The notes under the pieces were generated by a model, which did not search any database, was not told where the DNA came from, and saw only the letters and a program-made list of their open reading frames with translations. Both the position numbers and the translations under genes were made by a program. Of a stretch of DNA of 34,806 nt, positions 13,688-23,140 are shown piece by piece (positions within the stretch are counted from its first letter, which is position 1; each line of letters starts with the position of its first letter). The stretch comes from Kitasatospora phosalacinea. GTDB taxonomy: Bacteria > Actinomycetota > Actinomycetes > Streptomycetales > Streptomycetaceae. The stretch spans positions 1 to 34,806 of the forward strand of contig NZ_JNYE01000081.1 in the NCBI RefSeq assembly GCF_000717185.1, written 5' to 3'.

Positions 13688-15415
13688 ATGACCCAGAACC
13701 TGGCCGACGCCTCCCGGCCCGCCGTTCCCGCCGCCGTTCCCGCCGCCCGGACGACTGCCGCGAACGACGCCGCCAGAGGCGGCTGGTGGCGGGACGCGGT
13801 CATCTACCAGGTGTACCCGCGCAGCTTCGCCGACGGCAACGGCGACGGCATGGGCGACCTGCCCGGCATCCGCGCCCGCCTGCCCTACCTGCGCGACCTG
13901 GGCGTGGACGCGGTGTGGCTCTCGCCGTTCTACGCCTCGCCGCAGGCCGACGCCGGGTACGACGTGGCCGACTACCGGGCCGTCGACCCGATGTTCGGCA
14001 CCCTGCTGGACGCCGACGCGCTGATCCGCGACGCCCACGACCTGGGCCTGCGGATCATCGTCGACCTCGTCCCCAACCACTCCTCCGACCAGCACGAGTG
14101 GTTCCAGCGCGCGCTGCGCGAGGGCCCCGGCTCCCCGCTGCGCGAGCGCTACCACTTCCGCCCCGGCAAGGGCGAGGACGGCGAACTGCCGCCCAACGAC
14201 TGGGAGTCCATCTTCGGCGGCCCGGCCTGGACCCGCACCGCGAACCCGGACGGCACCCCCGGCGACTGGTACCTGCACCTGTTCGCCCCCGAGCAGCCCG
14301 ACTTCAACTGGGACAACCCGGCCGTCGCCGACGAGTTCCGCTCCATCCTGCGGTTCTGGCTCGACATGGGCGTCGACGGCTTCCGGATCGACGTCGCCCA
14401 CGGCCTGGTCAAGGCCCCCGGCCTGCCCGACCTCGGCAGCCACGACCAGCTCAAGCTGCTCGGCAACGACGTCATGCCGTTCTTCGACCAGGACGGCGTG
14501 CACGCCATCTACCGCAGCTGGCGGCAGATCCTCGACGAGTACCCGGGCGCCCGGATCGGCGTCGCCGAGGCCTGGACCCCGACCGTCCAGCGCACCGCCA
14601 ACTACGTCCGCCCCGACGAGCTGCACCAGGCGTTCAACTTCCAGTACCTGGGCACCGGTTGGGATGCCGAGGCGCTGCGCGAGGTGATCGACGTCTCGCT
14701 CGACTCGATGCGGCCCGTGCAGGCCCCCACCACCTGGGTGCTCTCCAACCACGACGTCACCCGGCACGCCACCCGGTTCGCCAACCCGCCCGGCCTGGGC
14801 ACCCAGATCCGCACCGCCGGCGACCGCGTCCTCGGCCTGCGCCGGGCCCGCGCCGCGACCCTGCTGATGCTCGCGCTGCCCGGCTCCGCGTACATCTACC
14901 AGGGCGAGGAGCTCGGCCTGCCCGACGTCACCGACCTGCCCGACGAGGTCCGCCAGGACCCGTCCTTCTTCCGGCAGGCCGGGCAGGACGGCTTCCGCGA
15001 CGGCTGCCGCGTCCCGATCCCGTGGTCCGGCACCGAGGCCCCGTACGGCTTCGGCCCGAACGCGGGCGGCCCCAGCTGGCTGCCGCAGCCCGCCGAGTGG
15101 GCCCGGCTGTCGGTGGAGGTCCAGACCGGTGACCCGACCTCCACGCTGGAGCTCTACCGCTCCGCGCTCGCCGTCCGCCGCGCCCAGCCCGCGCTCGGCG
15201 CCGGCACCGGCGTCGAGTGGCTGCCCGCCCCCGCGGGCGTGCTGGCCTTCCGGCGCGACTCGGCCGAAGGGTCGTTCGTGTGCACCGCGAACACCACCGG
15301 TGAGCCTGTCCTGATCCCCGCCCCCGGCCGTATGCTGCTGTCCTCCGCCGAGGCTGTCGAGACGGAGAACGGCGTCGAACTCCCGGCCGACAGCACCGCA
15401 TGGTGGGCGGTCTGA
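13688..15415 (+). CDS. aglA: GH13 alpha-glucosidase
   Basis: The 575-residue cytoplasmic enzyme is a glycoside hydrolase family 13 member that would release glucose from imported maltodextrins. Conserved regions are visible: DAVIYQVYPRSFADGNGDG at the N-terminus, DLVPNHSS (region I), GFRIDVAHG with nucleophile D235, GVAEAW with acid/base E294, and SNHDVTRH with D356. QPDFNWDNP is the region V signature of the oligo-1,6-glucosidase/alpha-glucosidase subfamily. The residue after the nucleophile is Val236; in related enzymes Val there correlates with alpha-1,6 activity and Ala/Thr/Gly with alpha-1,4. The start at 13688 has AAGGGA about 12 nt upstream. It lies 53 nt after malG. Confidence 0.92.
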   Translation: MTQNLADASRPAVPAAVPAARTTAANDAARGGWWRDAVIYQVYPRSFADGNGDGMGDLPGIRARLPYLRDLGVDAVWLSPFYASPQADAGYDVADYRAVDPMFGTLLDADALIRDAHDLGLRIIVDLVPNHSSDQHEWFQRALREGPGSPLRERYHFRPGKGEDGELPPNDWESIFGGPAWTRTANPDGTPGDWYLHLFAPEQPDFNWDNPAVADEFRSILRFWLDMGVDGFRIDVAHGLVKAPGLPDLGSHDQLKLLGNDVMPFFDQDGVHAIYRSWRQILDEYPGARIGVAEAWTPTVQRTANYVRPDELHQAFNFQYLGTGWDAEALREVIDVSLDSMRPVQAPTTWVLSNHDVTRHATRFANPPGLGTQIRTAGDRVLGLRRARAATLLMLALPGSAYIYQGEELGLPDVTDLPDEVRQDPSFFRQAGQDGFRDGCRVPIPWSGTEAPYGFGPNAGGPSWLPQPAEWARLSVEVQTGDPTSTLELYRSALAVRRAQPALGAGTGVEWLPAPAGVLAFRRDSAEGSFVCTANTTGEPVLIPAPGRMLLSSAEAVETENGVELPADSTAWWAV

Positions 15416-15426
15416 CGTGGTTGCAA

Positions 15427-15440
15427 TAGGCTCTGGGATC
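15427..15440 (+). promoter_or_regulatory. Predicted internal -10 box for leaderless malR
   Basis: TAGGCT (15427-15432) stands 8 nt before the GTG at 15441. There is no Shine-Dalgarno. This fits a separate, leaderless malR transcript starting at the initiation codon. No convincing -35 is seen. Confidence 0.4.
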
Positions 15441-16466
15441 GTGACTACGGCGCGACTCTCCGACATCGCGGCGCAGGCGGGGGTCAGCGAAGCCACCGTC
15501 AGCCGCGTACTCAACGGCAAAGCGGGCGTTTCCGCGACCACCAGGCAGACCGTGCTGGCCGCGCTCGACGTGCTCGGGTACGAGCGGCCCACCCGGCTGC
15601 GCCAGCGCAGCGCCGGGCTGATCGGCCTGATCACCCCGGAGCTCAGCAACCCGATCTTCCCCGCCCTGGCCCAGGTCATCGAACAGGTGCTCAGCCGGCA
15701 CGGCTACACGCCGGTGCTGTGCACCCAGACCCCCGGCGGCTCCACCGAGGACGAACTCGTGGAGATGCTGGTCGAACGCGGCGTGGCCGGCATCGTGTTC
15801 GTCTCCGGACTGCACGCCGACACCACCGCCGACCACGACCGGTACGCCAAACTCACCGGCCGACAGGTGCCGTTCGTGCTGATCAACGGCTACAGCGAGA
15901 AGATCGCCGCGCCGTTCATCTCCCCGGACGACCGGGCCGCCATGCAGATGGCCGTCCAGCACCTGGTCGAACTCGGCCACGAGAAGATCGGCCTCGCGGT
16001 CGGCCAGAAGCGGTACGTGCCGGTGCTGCGCAAGATCGAGGGCTTCACCGCGGCCCTGCGGCAGTTCACCGGGCGCACCGCCGAACAGGCCGAGGAACTC
16101 GTCCACCACACCCTGTTCAGCGTCGAGGGCGGGCACGCCGCCGCCCAGGCGCTGCTCGACAAGGGGTGCACGGCGATCGTCTGCGGCTCCGACATGATGG
16201 CGCTCGGCGCGATCCGGGCGGTGCGCCAGCGCGGGCTGACGGTGCCGCAGGACGTCTCGGTGGTCGGCTTCGACGACTCGCCGTTGATAGCGTTCACCGA
16301 GCCGCCGCTGACCACCGTCCGCCAGCCGGTCGAGGCGATGGCCACCGCCGCCGTCGACGCCCTGCTGGAGGAGGTCGGCGGCAACCCGGCGCAGCGCTCG
16401 GAGTTCATGTTCCAGCCCGAGCTGGTGATGCGCGGCTCGACCGGCTCCGGCCCGCGCAAGGGCTGA
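15441..16466 (+). CDS. malR: LacI-family maltose regulator (MalR/Reg1-like)
   Basis: The 341-residue protein has an N-terminal LacI HTH (residues 5-24, RLSDIAAQAGVSEATVSRVL) and hinge, then a periplasmic-binding-protein-like effector domain. The stretch GLIGLITPELSNPIFPALAQVIEQ and TPGGSTEDELVEMLVERGVAGIVF closely matches the Streptomyces MalR/Reg1 group, which represses maltose and amylase genes. GTG 15441 gives the family-typical MTTARLSDIA start; a GTG at 15417, 2 nt after aglA, would add eight residues. Here malR sits at the 3' end of the operon it probably controls, whereas in S. coelicolor it is divergent and upstream. Confidence 0.92.
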   Translation: MTTARLSDIAAQAGVSEATVSRVLNGKAGVSATTRQTVLAALDVLGYERPTRLRQRSAGLIGLITPELSNPIFPALAQVIEQVLSRHGYTPVLCTQTPGGSTEDELVEMLVERGVAGIVFVSGLHADTTADHDRYAKLTGRQVPFVLINGYSEKIAAPFISPDDRAAMQMAVQHLVELGHEKIGLAVGQKRYVPVLRKIEGFTAALRQFTGRTAEQAEELVHHTLFSVEGGHAAAQALLDKGCTAIVCGSDMMALGAIRAVRQRGLTVPQDVSVVGFDDSPLIAFTEPPLTTVRQPVEAMATAAVDALLEEVGGNPAQRSEFMFQPELVMRGSTGSGPRKG

Positions 16467-16481
16467 GGCGGGTCCTGCTGC

Positions 16482-16517
16482 GACGGCCCCCGGGAGGAGC
16501 ACCTCCCGGGGGCCGTC
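16482..16517. terminator. Bidirectional terminator between malR and acyl-CoA synthetase
   Basis: A perfect 16-bp stem (16482-16497 with 16502-16517) has a 4-nt loop (AGCA). It lies between convergent genes, 16 nt after the malR stop and 3 nt after the acyl-CoA synthetase stop, and can serve both. Confidence 0.85.
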
Positions 16518-16519
16518 CG

Positions 16520-18427
16520 CTACGCGTAGAGCTGTTCGACGTCGCGGCGGTAGGCGGTGCCGACGGCCTGGCGGCGGACCTTCAGCGAGGGCGTCAGCAG
16601 GCCGCGCTCCTCGGTGAAGTCGCCCGCCACCACCCGCGCCCGGCGGATCGACTCGGCCCGCGAGACCGTCGCGTTGACGCCCCGGACCGCCTCGGCGAGC
16701 GCCGCCAGCACCGCCGGGTGCACCGGGACGGCGCTGCCGACCCGCACGCCGTCGGGGGCGGCCGCCGGGGTCGGCGGGTCCGTGGCGAGGAAGCGCTCCA
16801 CCGCCTCGGCGTCCAGGGTGAGCAGCGCGCCCACGTACGGGCGGCCGTTGCCGACCACCAGGGCCTGGCTGACCAGCGGGTGGCCGCGCAGCCGGTCCTC
16901 CAGCGGGCCGGGGGAGACGTTCTTGCCGCCGGAGGTCACCAGGACCTCCTTCTTGCGGCCGGTGATCGTCAGGTAGCCGTCCTCGTCCAGCCGCCCCAGG
17001 TCACCGGTGGCGAACCAGTGCGGCCGGTGCGGCCGCGGCGCCCCCAACTCGTAGTAGCCGTCGAAGAGCTGACCGCCGGTCAGCAGCACCTCGCCGTCCT
17101 CGGCGATCCGCACCGCGCTGCCCGGCACCGGCTGCCCGACCGTGCCCGGGCGGGGCCGCAGCGGCGGGTTCACCGTGGACGGGCCGCTGCTCTCGGTCAG
17201 CCCGTAGCCCTCGTGCACCAGCACGCCCGCGCCCGCGAAGAACAGCAGCAGCTCCGGGTCGATCGAGGAGCCGCCGCTGATCGCGTACCGCACCCGGCCG
17301 CCCATCGCCGCCCGCACCCGCCGGTACACCAGCGCGTCGTACAGGCCGTGCGCCAGCCGCAGCGCGAGCGGCACCGGGCGGCCGCCCGCCAGCGCGGCCA
17401 GCTCGGCCCGGGCGTGGCGCACCGCCACCGCGGCCGCCCGGTCGAACACCTTCGCCGCGCCCCTGGCCTGCGCCTCGGCCCGGCCCAGCTGGTGGATCTT
17501 CTCGAACAGGTAGGGCACGCCCACCAGGAAGGTCGCGCCGAAGGAGGCCAGGTCCGGCCGCAGGTCGGCCGGTCTCAGGGACGGGCTGTGGCCGATCCGG
17601 ACCCGCCCGTACACGCAGGTCACCTGGATCATCCGGCCCAGCACGTGCGCCAGCGGCAGGAACAGCAGGGTGCACGGCGCCCGGCCGGTCGCCTCCTCGA
17701 ACACCGGCTCCAGCAGGGCGTGGCAGTTCGCGGCCTCGGTGAGGAAGTTGGCGTGGGTGAGCAGGCAGCCCTTGGGACGGCCGGTGGTGCCCGAGGTGTA
17801 GATCAGCGTCGCCTCGTCCGCCGGGCCCAGGGCCCGCCTGCGGCGGACCAGCTCCGCGGCGGGGACGGGGCGGCCGAGGGCGGTGAGCTCGTCGACGGCG
17901 CCCTCGTCCAGCCGCCACAGCGGCACCGTACCGCCGGTGCGGGCGATCGCCACCGTCAGCACCTCGGCGGTCCCGGCGTCCTCCGCGAGCGCCAGCACCG
18001 CCCCCGAGTCCCGGACGATCCACTCCGCCTGCTCCACCGAGGAGGTCGGGTACACCGGCACCACGCAGGCGCCGGCCGCCCAGGCGGCGAAGTCCAGCAG
18101 CGTCCACTCGTACCTGGTCCGCGACATCAGCACGATCCGCGCGCCGGGGCCGACCCCGACCGCGACCAGGCCGCGGGCCACCGCCGCGACCTGCTCGGCG
18201 AACTCCCGCGCCGTCACGTCCCGCCAGGAGCCGTCTGGCTGACGGCGGGTCAGCACCACCGCCTCCGGCGCGGCCTCCGCGTTGCGGAACGGCAGGTCGC
18301 CCAGGTTCCCGTCCTCGGGCGGCGGCACCAGGTACGCGGAGCGGGCCTCGACGACCCGCCCGCCGGCGCGGAGCACCTCGACGGGCGGGCGGGCGGCGCG
18401 GGCGGCACGGGCGAGGGGGTGTGCCAT
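16520..18427 (-). CDS. Long-chain fatty acyl-CoA synthetase (AMP-binding, FAA1/FadD15-like)
   Basis: The 635-residue enzyme of the adenylate-forming superfamily activates fatty acids with ATP and CoA. The AMP-binding loop TLIYTSGTTGRPKG is near residue 210. The adenine-binding motif is HEGYGLTESSGPSTVNP. The hinge and A8 region read TGDLGRLDEDGYLTITGRKKEVLVTSGGKNVSP, with the GRKKE...GGKNVSP form typical of long-chain (COG1022) members. No signal peptide is seen. The ATG at 18427 has AAGGGAG 9-10 nt upstream. A TetR-type palindrome lies about 55-75 nt upstream, suggesting control by a fatty-acid-responsive repressor. Confidence 0.93.
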   Translation of the reverse strand: MAHPLARAARAARPPVEVLRAGGRVVEARSAYLVPPPEDGNLGDLPFRNAEAAPEAVVLTRRQPDGSWRDVTAREFAEQVAAVARGLVAVGVGPGARIVLMSRTRYEWTLLDFAAWAAGACVVPVYPTSSVEQAEWIVRDSGAVLALAEDAGTAEVLTVAIARTGGTVPLWRLDEGAVDELTALGRPVPAAELVRRRRALGPADEATLIYTSGTTGRPKGCLLTHANFLTEAANCHALLEPVFEEATGRAPCTLLFLPLAHVLGRMIQVTCVYGRVRIGHSPSLRPADLRPDLASFGATFLVGVPYLFEKIHQLGRAEAQARGAAKVFDRAAAVAVRHARAELAALAGGRPVPLALRLAHGLYDALVYRRVRAAMGGRVRYAISGGSSIDPELLLFFAGAGVLVHEGYGLTESSGPSTVNPPLRPRPGTVGQPVPGSAVRIAEDGEVLLTGGQLFDGYYELGAPRPHRPHWFATGDLGRLDEDGYLTITGRKKEVLVTSGGKNVSPGPLEDRLRGHPLVSQALVVGNGRPYVGALLTLDAEAVERFLATDPPTPAAAPDGVRVGSAVPVHPAVLAALAEAVRGVNATVSRAESIRRARVVAGDFTEERGLLTPSLKVRRQAVGTAYRRDVEQLYA

Positions 18428-18482
18428 GAGCGAACTCCCTTGGGTGGGGTGGGGGTTCGCCCAGGCTAGGTACTCGCCGGTA

Positions 18483-18502
18483 AACTTACTAGACGGTAAG
18501 TT
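18483..18502. promoter_or_regulatory. TetR-type operator palindrome upstream of acyl-CoA synthetase
   Basis: AACTTAC (18483-18489) and GTAAGTT (18496-18502) form a perfect 7-bp inverted repeat with a 6-nt spacer (TAGACG), in an unusually AT-rich patch. This size and spacing suit a TetR-family dimer. No regulator gene is adjacent. Confidence 0.6.
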
Positions 18503-18541
18503 ACTTGACAGTCGCGCGGGTCACGGACCCCTGACGGCCCC

Positions 18542-18742
18542 TCAGCCCTCTTCGACGGTCGGGGGCTTGGGCAGGAAGCGCTCGCCGTCGCGGGTGCCGC
18601 CCGCGCGGGCGACGGTGCGGCGGTCGGTGGAGAGGTAGTCGCGGACGACCAGTTCCACCGCGTCCTGGGGGTTGGTGGCGCCGACGCGCATCATCACTTC
18701 CAGGGCCAGGTCCGCGTCCAGCGTGATCGTCACTTTCGCCAT
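18542..18742 (-). CDS. Ribbon-helix-helix protein, VapB antitoxin-like
   Basis: The 66-residue protein starts MAKVTITLDADLALEVMMRVGATNPQDAVELVVRDYL, the strand-helix-helix pattern of RHH/VapB-type DNA-binding antitoxins. A basic tail follows (RRTVARAGGTRDGERFLPKPP). GGGGAG about 9 nt upstream of the ATG at 18742 supports the start. No PIN-domain or other toxin gene adjoins it, so it is either an orphan antitoxin-like regulator or a stand-alone RHH protein. Confidence 0.75.
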   Translation of the reverse strand: MAKVTITLDADLALEVMMRVGATNPQDAVELVVRDYLSTDRRTVARAGGTRDGERFLPKPPTVEEG

Positions 18743-18797
18743 GGTGCTGCTCCCCGGTCCGGTCGTCGAGCGTCGAGCCTTCTCCGGCCGAGGATAG

Positions 18798-18840
18798 GCC
18801 GCTGCCCCCGGGGCCGACCAGGGTCCCCGGGGGCAGCGGC
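18798..18840 (-). terminator. Terminator of the Rpf-LysM-NlpC/P60 gene
   Basis: A perfect 16-bp stem (18798-18813 with 18825-18840) with an 11-nt loop lies 14 nt beyond the stop at 18855 on the minus strand. Confidence 0.8.
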
Positions 18841-18854
18841 GGTCGTGCTCGCGA

Positions 18855-20456
<1,602 letters not shown>

Positions 20457-20801
20457 ATGCCTGTGATCGCCGCCACTGTGTGCGGAATTGGCGATCAAGG
20501 GATATCCGGCGAACTTCCCGGCCCGGGGCGGAGTCTGGCCGCACGTCAGGCGATAGGCGATCTTGCGCCCGGTTTGGTGCGTTATGCCGATCTGTGGGTG
20601 GATATTCGGCATATGCGGTGGTTCTGAAGGGGGTATTTGTCCCCTATTCCCGTTTGGTCCGGCCGGGCCGGGGCGGTCGAACGGCTGGCCGACGGTACGT
20701 CAGGATGCTTAAGCAAAAGGGAAGTTGCCGTTTTCCGGCGCCCGTTCTGCCTATGCTGCCCCCGACGACGCGGGGTCGCTGACCCCGGAAGGGCGGCCGA
20801 G
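20457..20801. other. Intergenic region between riboswitch promoter and G8-protein gene
   Basis: This 345-nt stretch is AT-richer than its surroundings. It must hold the promoter of the plus-strand G8 gene. GGGGGTATTTGTCCCC near 20629-20644 is a GGGG/CCCC hairpin or operator, and it includes GGGTAT, a sigma-B-like -10 without a matching -35. A 56-codon open frame (20457-20627) has low third-position GC and I do not call it a gene. Confidence 0.4.
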
Positions 20802-22934
20802 GTGGAACAGCAGCGGAACGGCGAGCAGCAGCCGGGACGGCACCGGCGGCCGCTGGTCGGTCGGCGCAGGATGCTGACCTGGCTGGCGGTCGGAACGGTG
20901 ACGGCGCTCGGCGGGGGAGTCGTGCTGCGGCAGTCCCTGGCCGGGGCCGACGAGCCCCCCGCCCCGCCCGGCCCCGGCACCCCGCCGTCGGGCCACCGGC
21001 ACGGCACCGGCGCCCCGCCGCCCGCCTCCGGCAGCCCGCGGCCCGCCGCGCCGCCCCCGCCGGTCGACCAGCACGGCCGCAAGTGGTCGGACGCCAAGGG
21101 CTGGGGCGGCGAGGTGCCCGGCCCCGGCAGCGCGGTGCGGATCACCGACAAGGTGGTGCTGGACACCGACGCGCAGGTCGGCTCGCTGCTGGTGGAGGGG
21201 ACCGGCTCGCTGGTGTTCGCCGCCGACCGGTCGCTGACCCTGGCCAGCACCGGGAACGTCGAGGTGCGCGGCACCCTGGCGCTCGCCCCCGACGGCGCGC
21301 ACACCCACACCCTGCGCTTCCCCGGCATCGACGAGCGCCGCTTCGCCGGGGGCGGCATGACCGTCGTCGACACCGACACCGGCCTGTGGGTCACCGGCCA
21401 GGGCTACCTGCGCCTGGACGGCGCCCCCCGCACCGCCTGGACGCGCGCCGCCACCGCCCTGGGGCCCGGCGACACCACGATCAAGCTGGCCGCCGCCCCC
21501 GCGGGCTGGCGGGCGGGCGACGAACTCGCCGTCACCCCCACCGCGCCGCCCGACACCGAGGGCTTCTCCACCTCGTACGACCTGGTGACCGTCGAGCGGG
21601 TCGACGGCGCCACCGTCACCCTCACCGGGCCGCTGCGGCACGCCCACCCGCGGGTCGCGCTCGGCGGCGGCGCGACCTTCGGCGCCGAGGTGCTCAACCT
21701 CAGCCGCAACGTCCGCGTCGAGGGCACCGAGAGCGGGCGGGCGCACGTCCACCTCACCTCCAGCCGCCCGGCCGACGTCCGGCACGCCGCGCTGCGCTGG
21801 CTGGGGCCGCGCGGCAACGGCAAGGACAGCTGGAACGGGAAGCCCGTCACCGAACCGGTGCTCGGCCGGTACGGGCTGCACTTCCACATGCTGCTGGACA
21901 CCTCGCGCGGCACCGTGGTCGAGGGCGTGGTCGTCCGCGACGCCGGCAGCCACGCCTTCGTGCCGCACGCCAGCCACGGCATCACCTTCCGCGGCTGCAT
22001 CTCCCACGACACCTGGGAGGACGCGTACTGGTGGGACGGCCCGATCGACACCCGCACCCCGCAGGGCCCCTCCGACGACATCGCCTACGAGGGCTGCGTC
22101 GCCTCCCGCACCGTCTACGAGCCCAACCCGCGCGGCTACCGGCTCACCGGGTTCAGCCTCGGCGCCGGGACGGGCTCCTCGGCCCGGGACTGCGTGGCCG
22201 TCGGCGTCCAGGGCGCCACCGGTGCGTCCGGCTACGAGTGGCCGGAGACCAGCGAGGGCGTCTGGACCTTCGAGCGCTGCCTGGCGCACAACAACCTGGA
22301 GAACGGCGTCTTCGTCTGGCTCAACGCCGAGCACCACCACACCGTCACCCAGTACGCGGCCTACCACAACGGCGGCTGGGGCATCGAGCACGGCGCCTAC
22401 CTGAACGACTTCGACTACACCGCCTCCGTGCTGTACGGCAACGCCGCGGGCGGCATCGCCGTGCACGCGCTCGGCCGCGACAAGGGCACCGTCTTCGACG
22501 GGCTGCTGATCGACGCCGCCGGGCAGTCCGACTACGCGGTCAGCACCCTCAAGCACCAGCTCGACGGCGAGCCCGTCACCCTCAGCCGCAGCCGGCTGAC
22601 CGGCTACCGCAAGGCCGGGGTCGCGTTCCGGGCCACCGACGACGGCGAGCCCGACGACGTCGCCGTCCTGGACTGCGAGTTCGGCGGCCCGGACGGCACC
22701 GAACTGTGGCTCGACCCGGAGGCGCCCGAGCCCGAGCGGATCCTGTTCCGCAGGGCCGGGCAGGCGCAGACCCTCTCGCTCGGCAAGGGCGGCGGCGGGC
22801 AGGGGCTGGCGGGCACCCCGTGGAACGCGACCACCGCCCCCGCCGAGGCGCCCGGCCCGCCGCGGGCGGTCGCGCTGCCCGCGCTCGCCTTCACCGACAG
22901 CGCGCCGCGGACCGGGCGGGTCACGGCGGGCTGA
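20802..22934 (+). CDS. Exported G8-domain / right-handed beta-helix protein
   Basis: The 710-residue protein starts at GTG 20802 with GGAAGGG about 9 nt upstream. A Tat-like signal (GRRRMLTWLAVG, about residues 24-35, then a hydrophobic core) implies folded export. A Pro/Gly-rich linker leads to a G8 domain from about W95 (KWSDAKGWGGEVPGPG...LDTDAQVGSLLVEG), named for its conserved glycines and found in CEMIP/TMEM2-type proteins. The rest shows right-handed parallel beta-helix (PbH1) repeats, with Asp/His/Trp-rich loops (HDTWEDAYWWDGPIDTRTP, NAEHHHTVTQ). Polysaccharide binding or cleavage is plausible from the fold; the substrate is unknown. Confidence 0.85.
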   Translation: MEQQRNGEQQPGRHRRPLVGRRRMLTWLAVGTVTALGGGVVLRQSLAGADEPPAPPGPGTPPSGHRHGTGAPPPASGSPRPAAPPPPVDQHGRKWSDAKGWGGEVPGPGSAVRITDKVVLDTDAQVGSLLVEGTGSLVFAADRSLTLASTGNVEVRGTLALAPDGAHTHTLRFPGIDERRFAGGGMTVVDTDTGLWVTGQGYLRLDGAPRTAWTRAATALGPGDTTIKLAAAPAGWRAGDELAVTPTAPPDTEGFSTSYDLVTVERVDGATVTLTGPLRHAHPRVALGGGATFGAEVLNLSRNVRVEGTESGRAHVHLTSSRPADVRHAALRWLGPRGNGKDSWNGKPVTEPVLGRYGLHFHMLLDTSRGTVVEGVVVRDAGSHAFVPHASHGITFRGCISHDTWEDAYWWDGPIDTRTPQGPSDDIAYEGCVASRTVYEPNPRGYRLTGFSLGAGTGSSARDCVAVGVQGATGASGYEWPETSEGVWTFERCLAHNNLENGVFVWLNAEHHHTVTQYAAYHNGGWGIEHGAYLNDFDYTASVLYGNAAGGIAVHALGRDKGTVFDGLLIDAAGQSDYAVSTLKHQLDGEPVTLSRSRLTGYRKAGVAFRATDDGEPDDVAVLDCEFGGPDGTELWLDPEAPEPERILFRRAGQAQTLSLGKGGGGQGLAGTPWNATTAPAEAPGPPRAVALPALAFTDSAPRTGRVTAG

Positions 22935-22986
22935 CCGGGGGCGGGCCACGGCGGGCTGAGCGGGCGGTAGGGCGGTAGGGCGGTAG
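22922..22986. repeat. Short repeats around the G8-protein stop codon
   Basis: CACGGCGGGCTGA occurs at 22922-22934, ending with the stop codon, and again at 22947-22959. GGCGGTAG then follows in three exact tandem copies (22963-22986). The rest of the gap to 23140 shows nothing recognisable. Confidence 0.8.
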
Positions 22987-23140
22987 GACGGGCCGAGCGG
23001 GCGGTACGGCGTGCCGGAGTGGGCAGTGCGGCGCGAGGTACGGCGCGGCGGGCTGTCGGGCCGTCGGGCCGTCGGGGAAAGCGCGACGGGCGGGAGCGCG
23101 TCGATTCGCTGCTCCTGCCCGTCGCGGTCCTCGGTCGGCG

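Noticed and set aside
18542..18742. Complete toxin-antitoxin module
   Set aside because: No toxin-sized frame with PIN or other toxin motifs lies on either side.
20457..20627. 56-codon open frame with AAGGAG 9 nt upstream
   Set aside because: Third-position GC is far below that of real genes here, and it overlaps the predicted minus-strand promoter. No recognisable domain.
20629..20644. GGGTAT as sigma-B promoter for the G8 gene
   Set aside because: No GNNT element at the required 14-16 nt upstream, and the start codon is 166 nt away.
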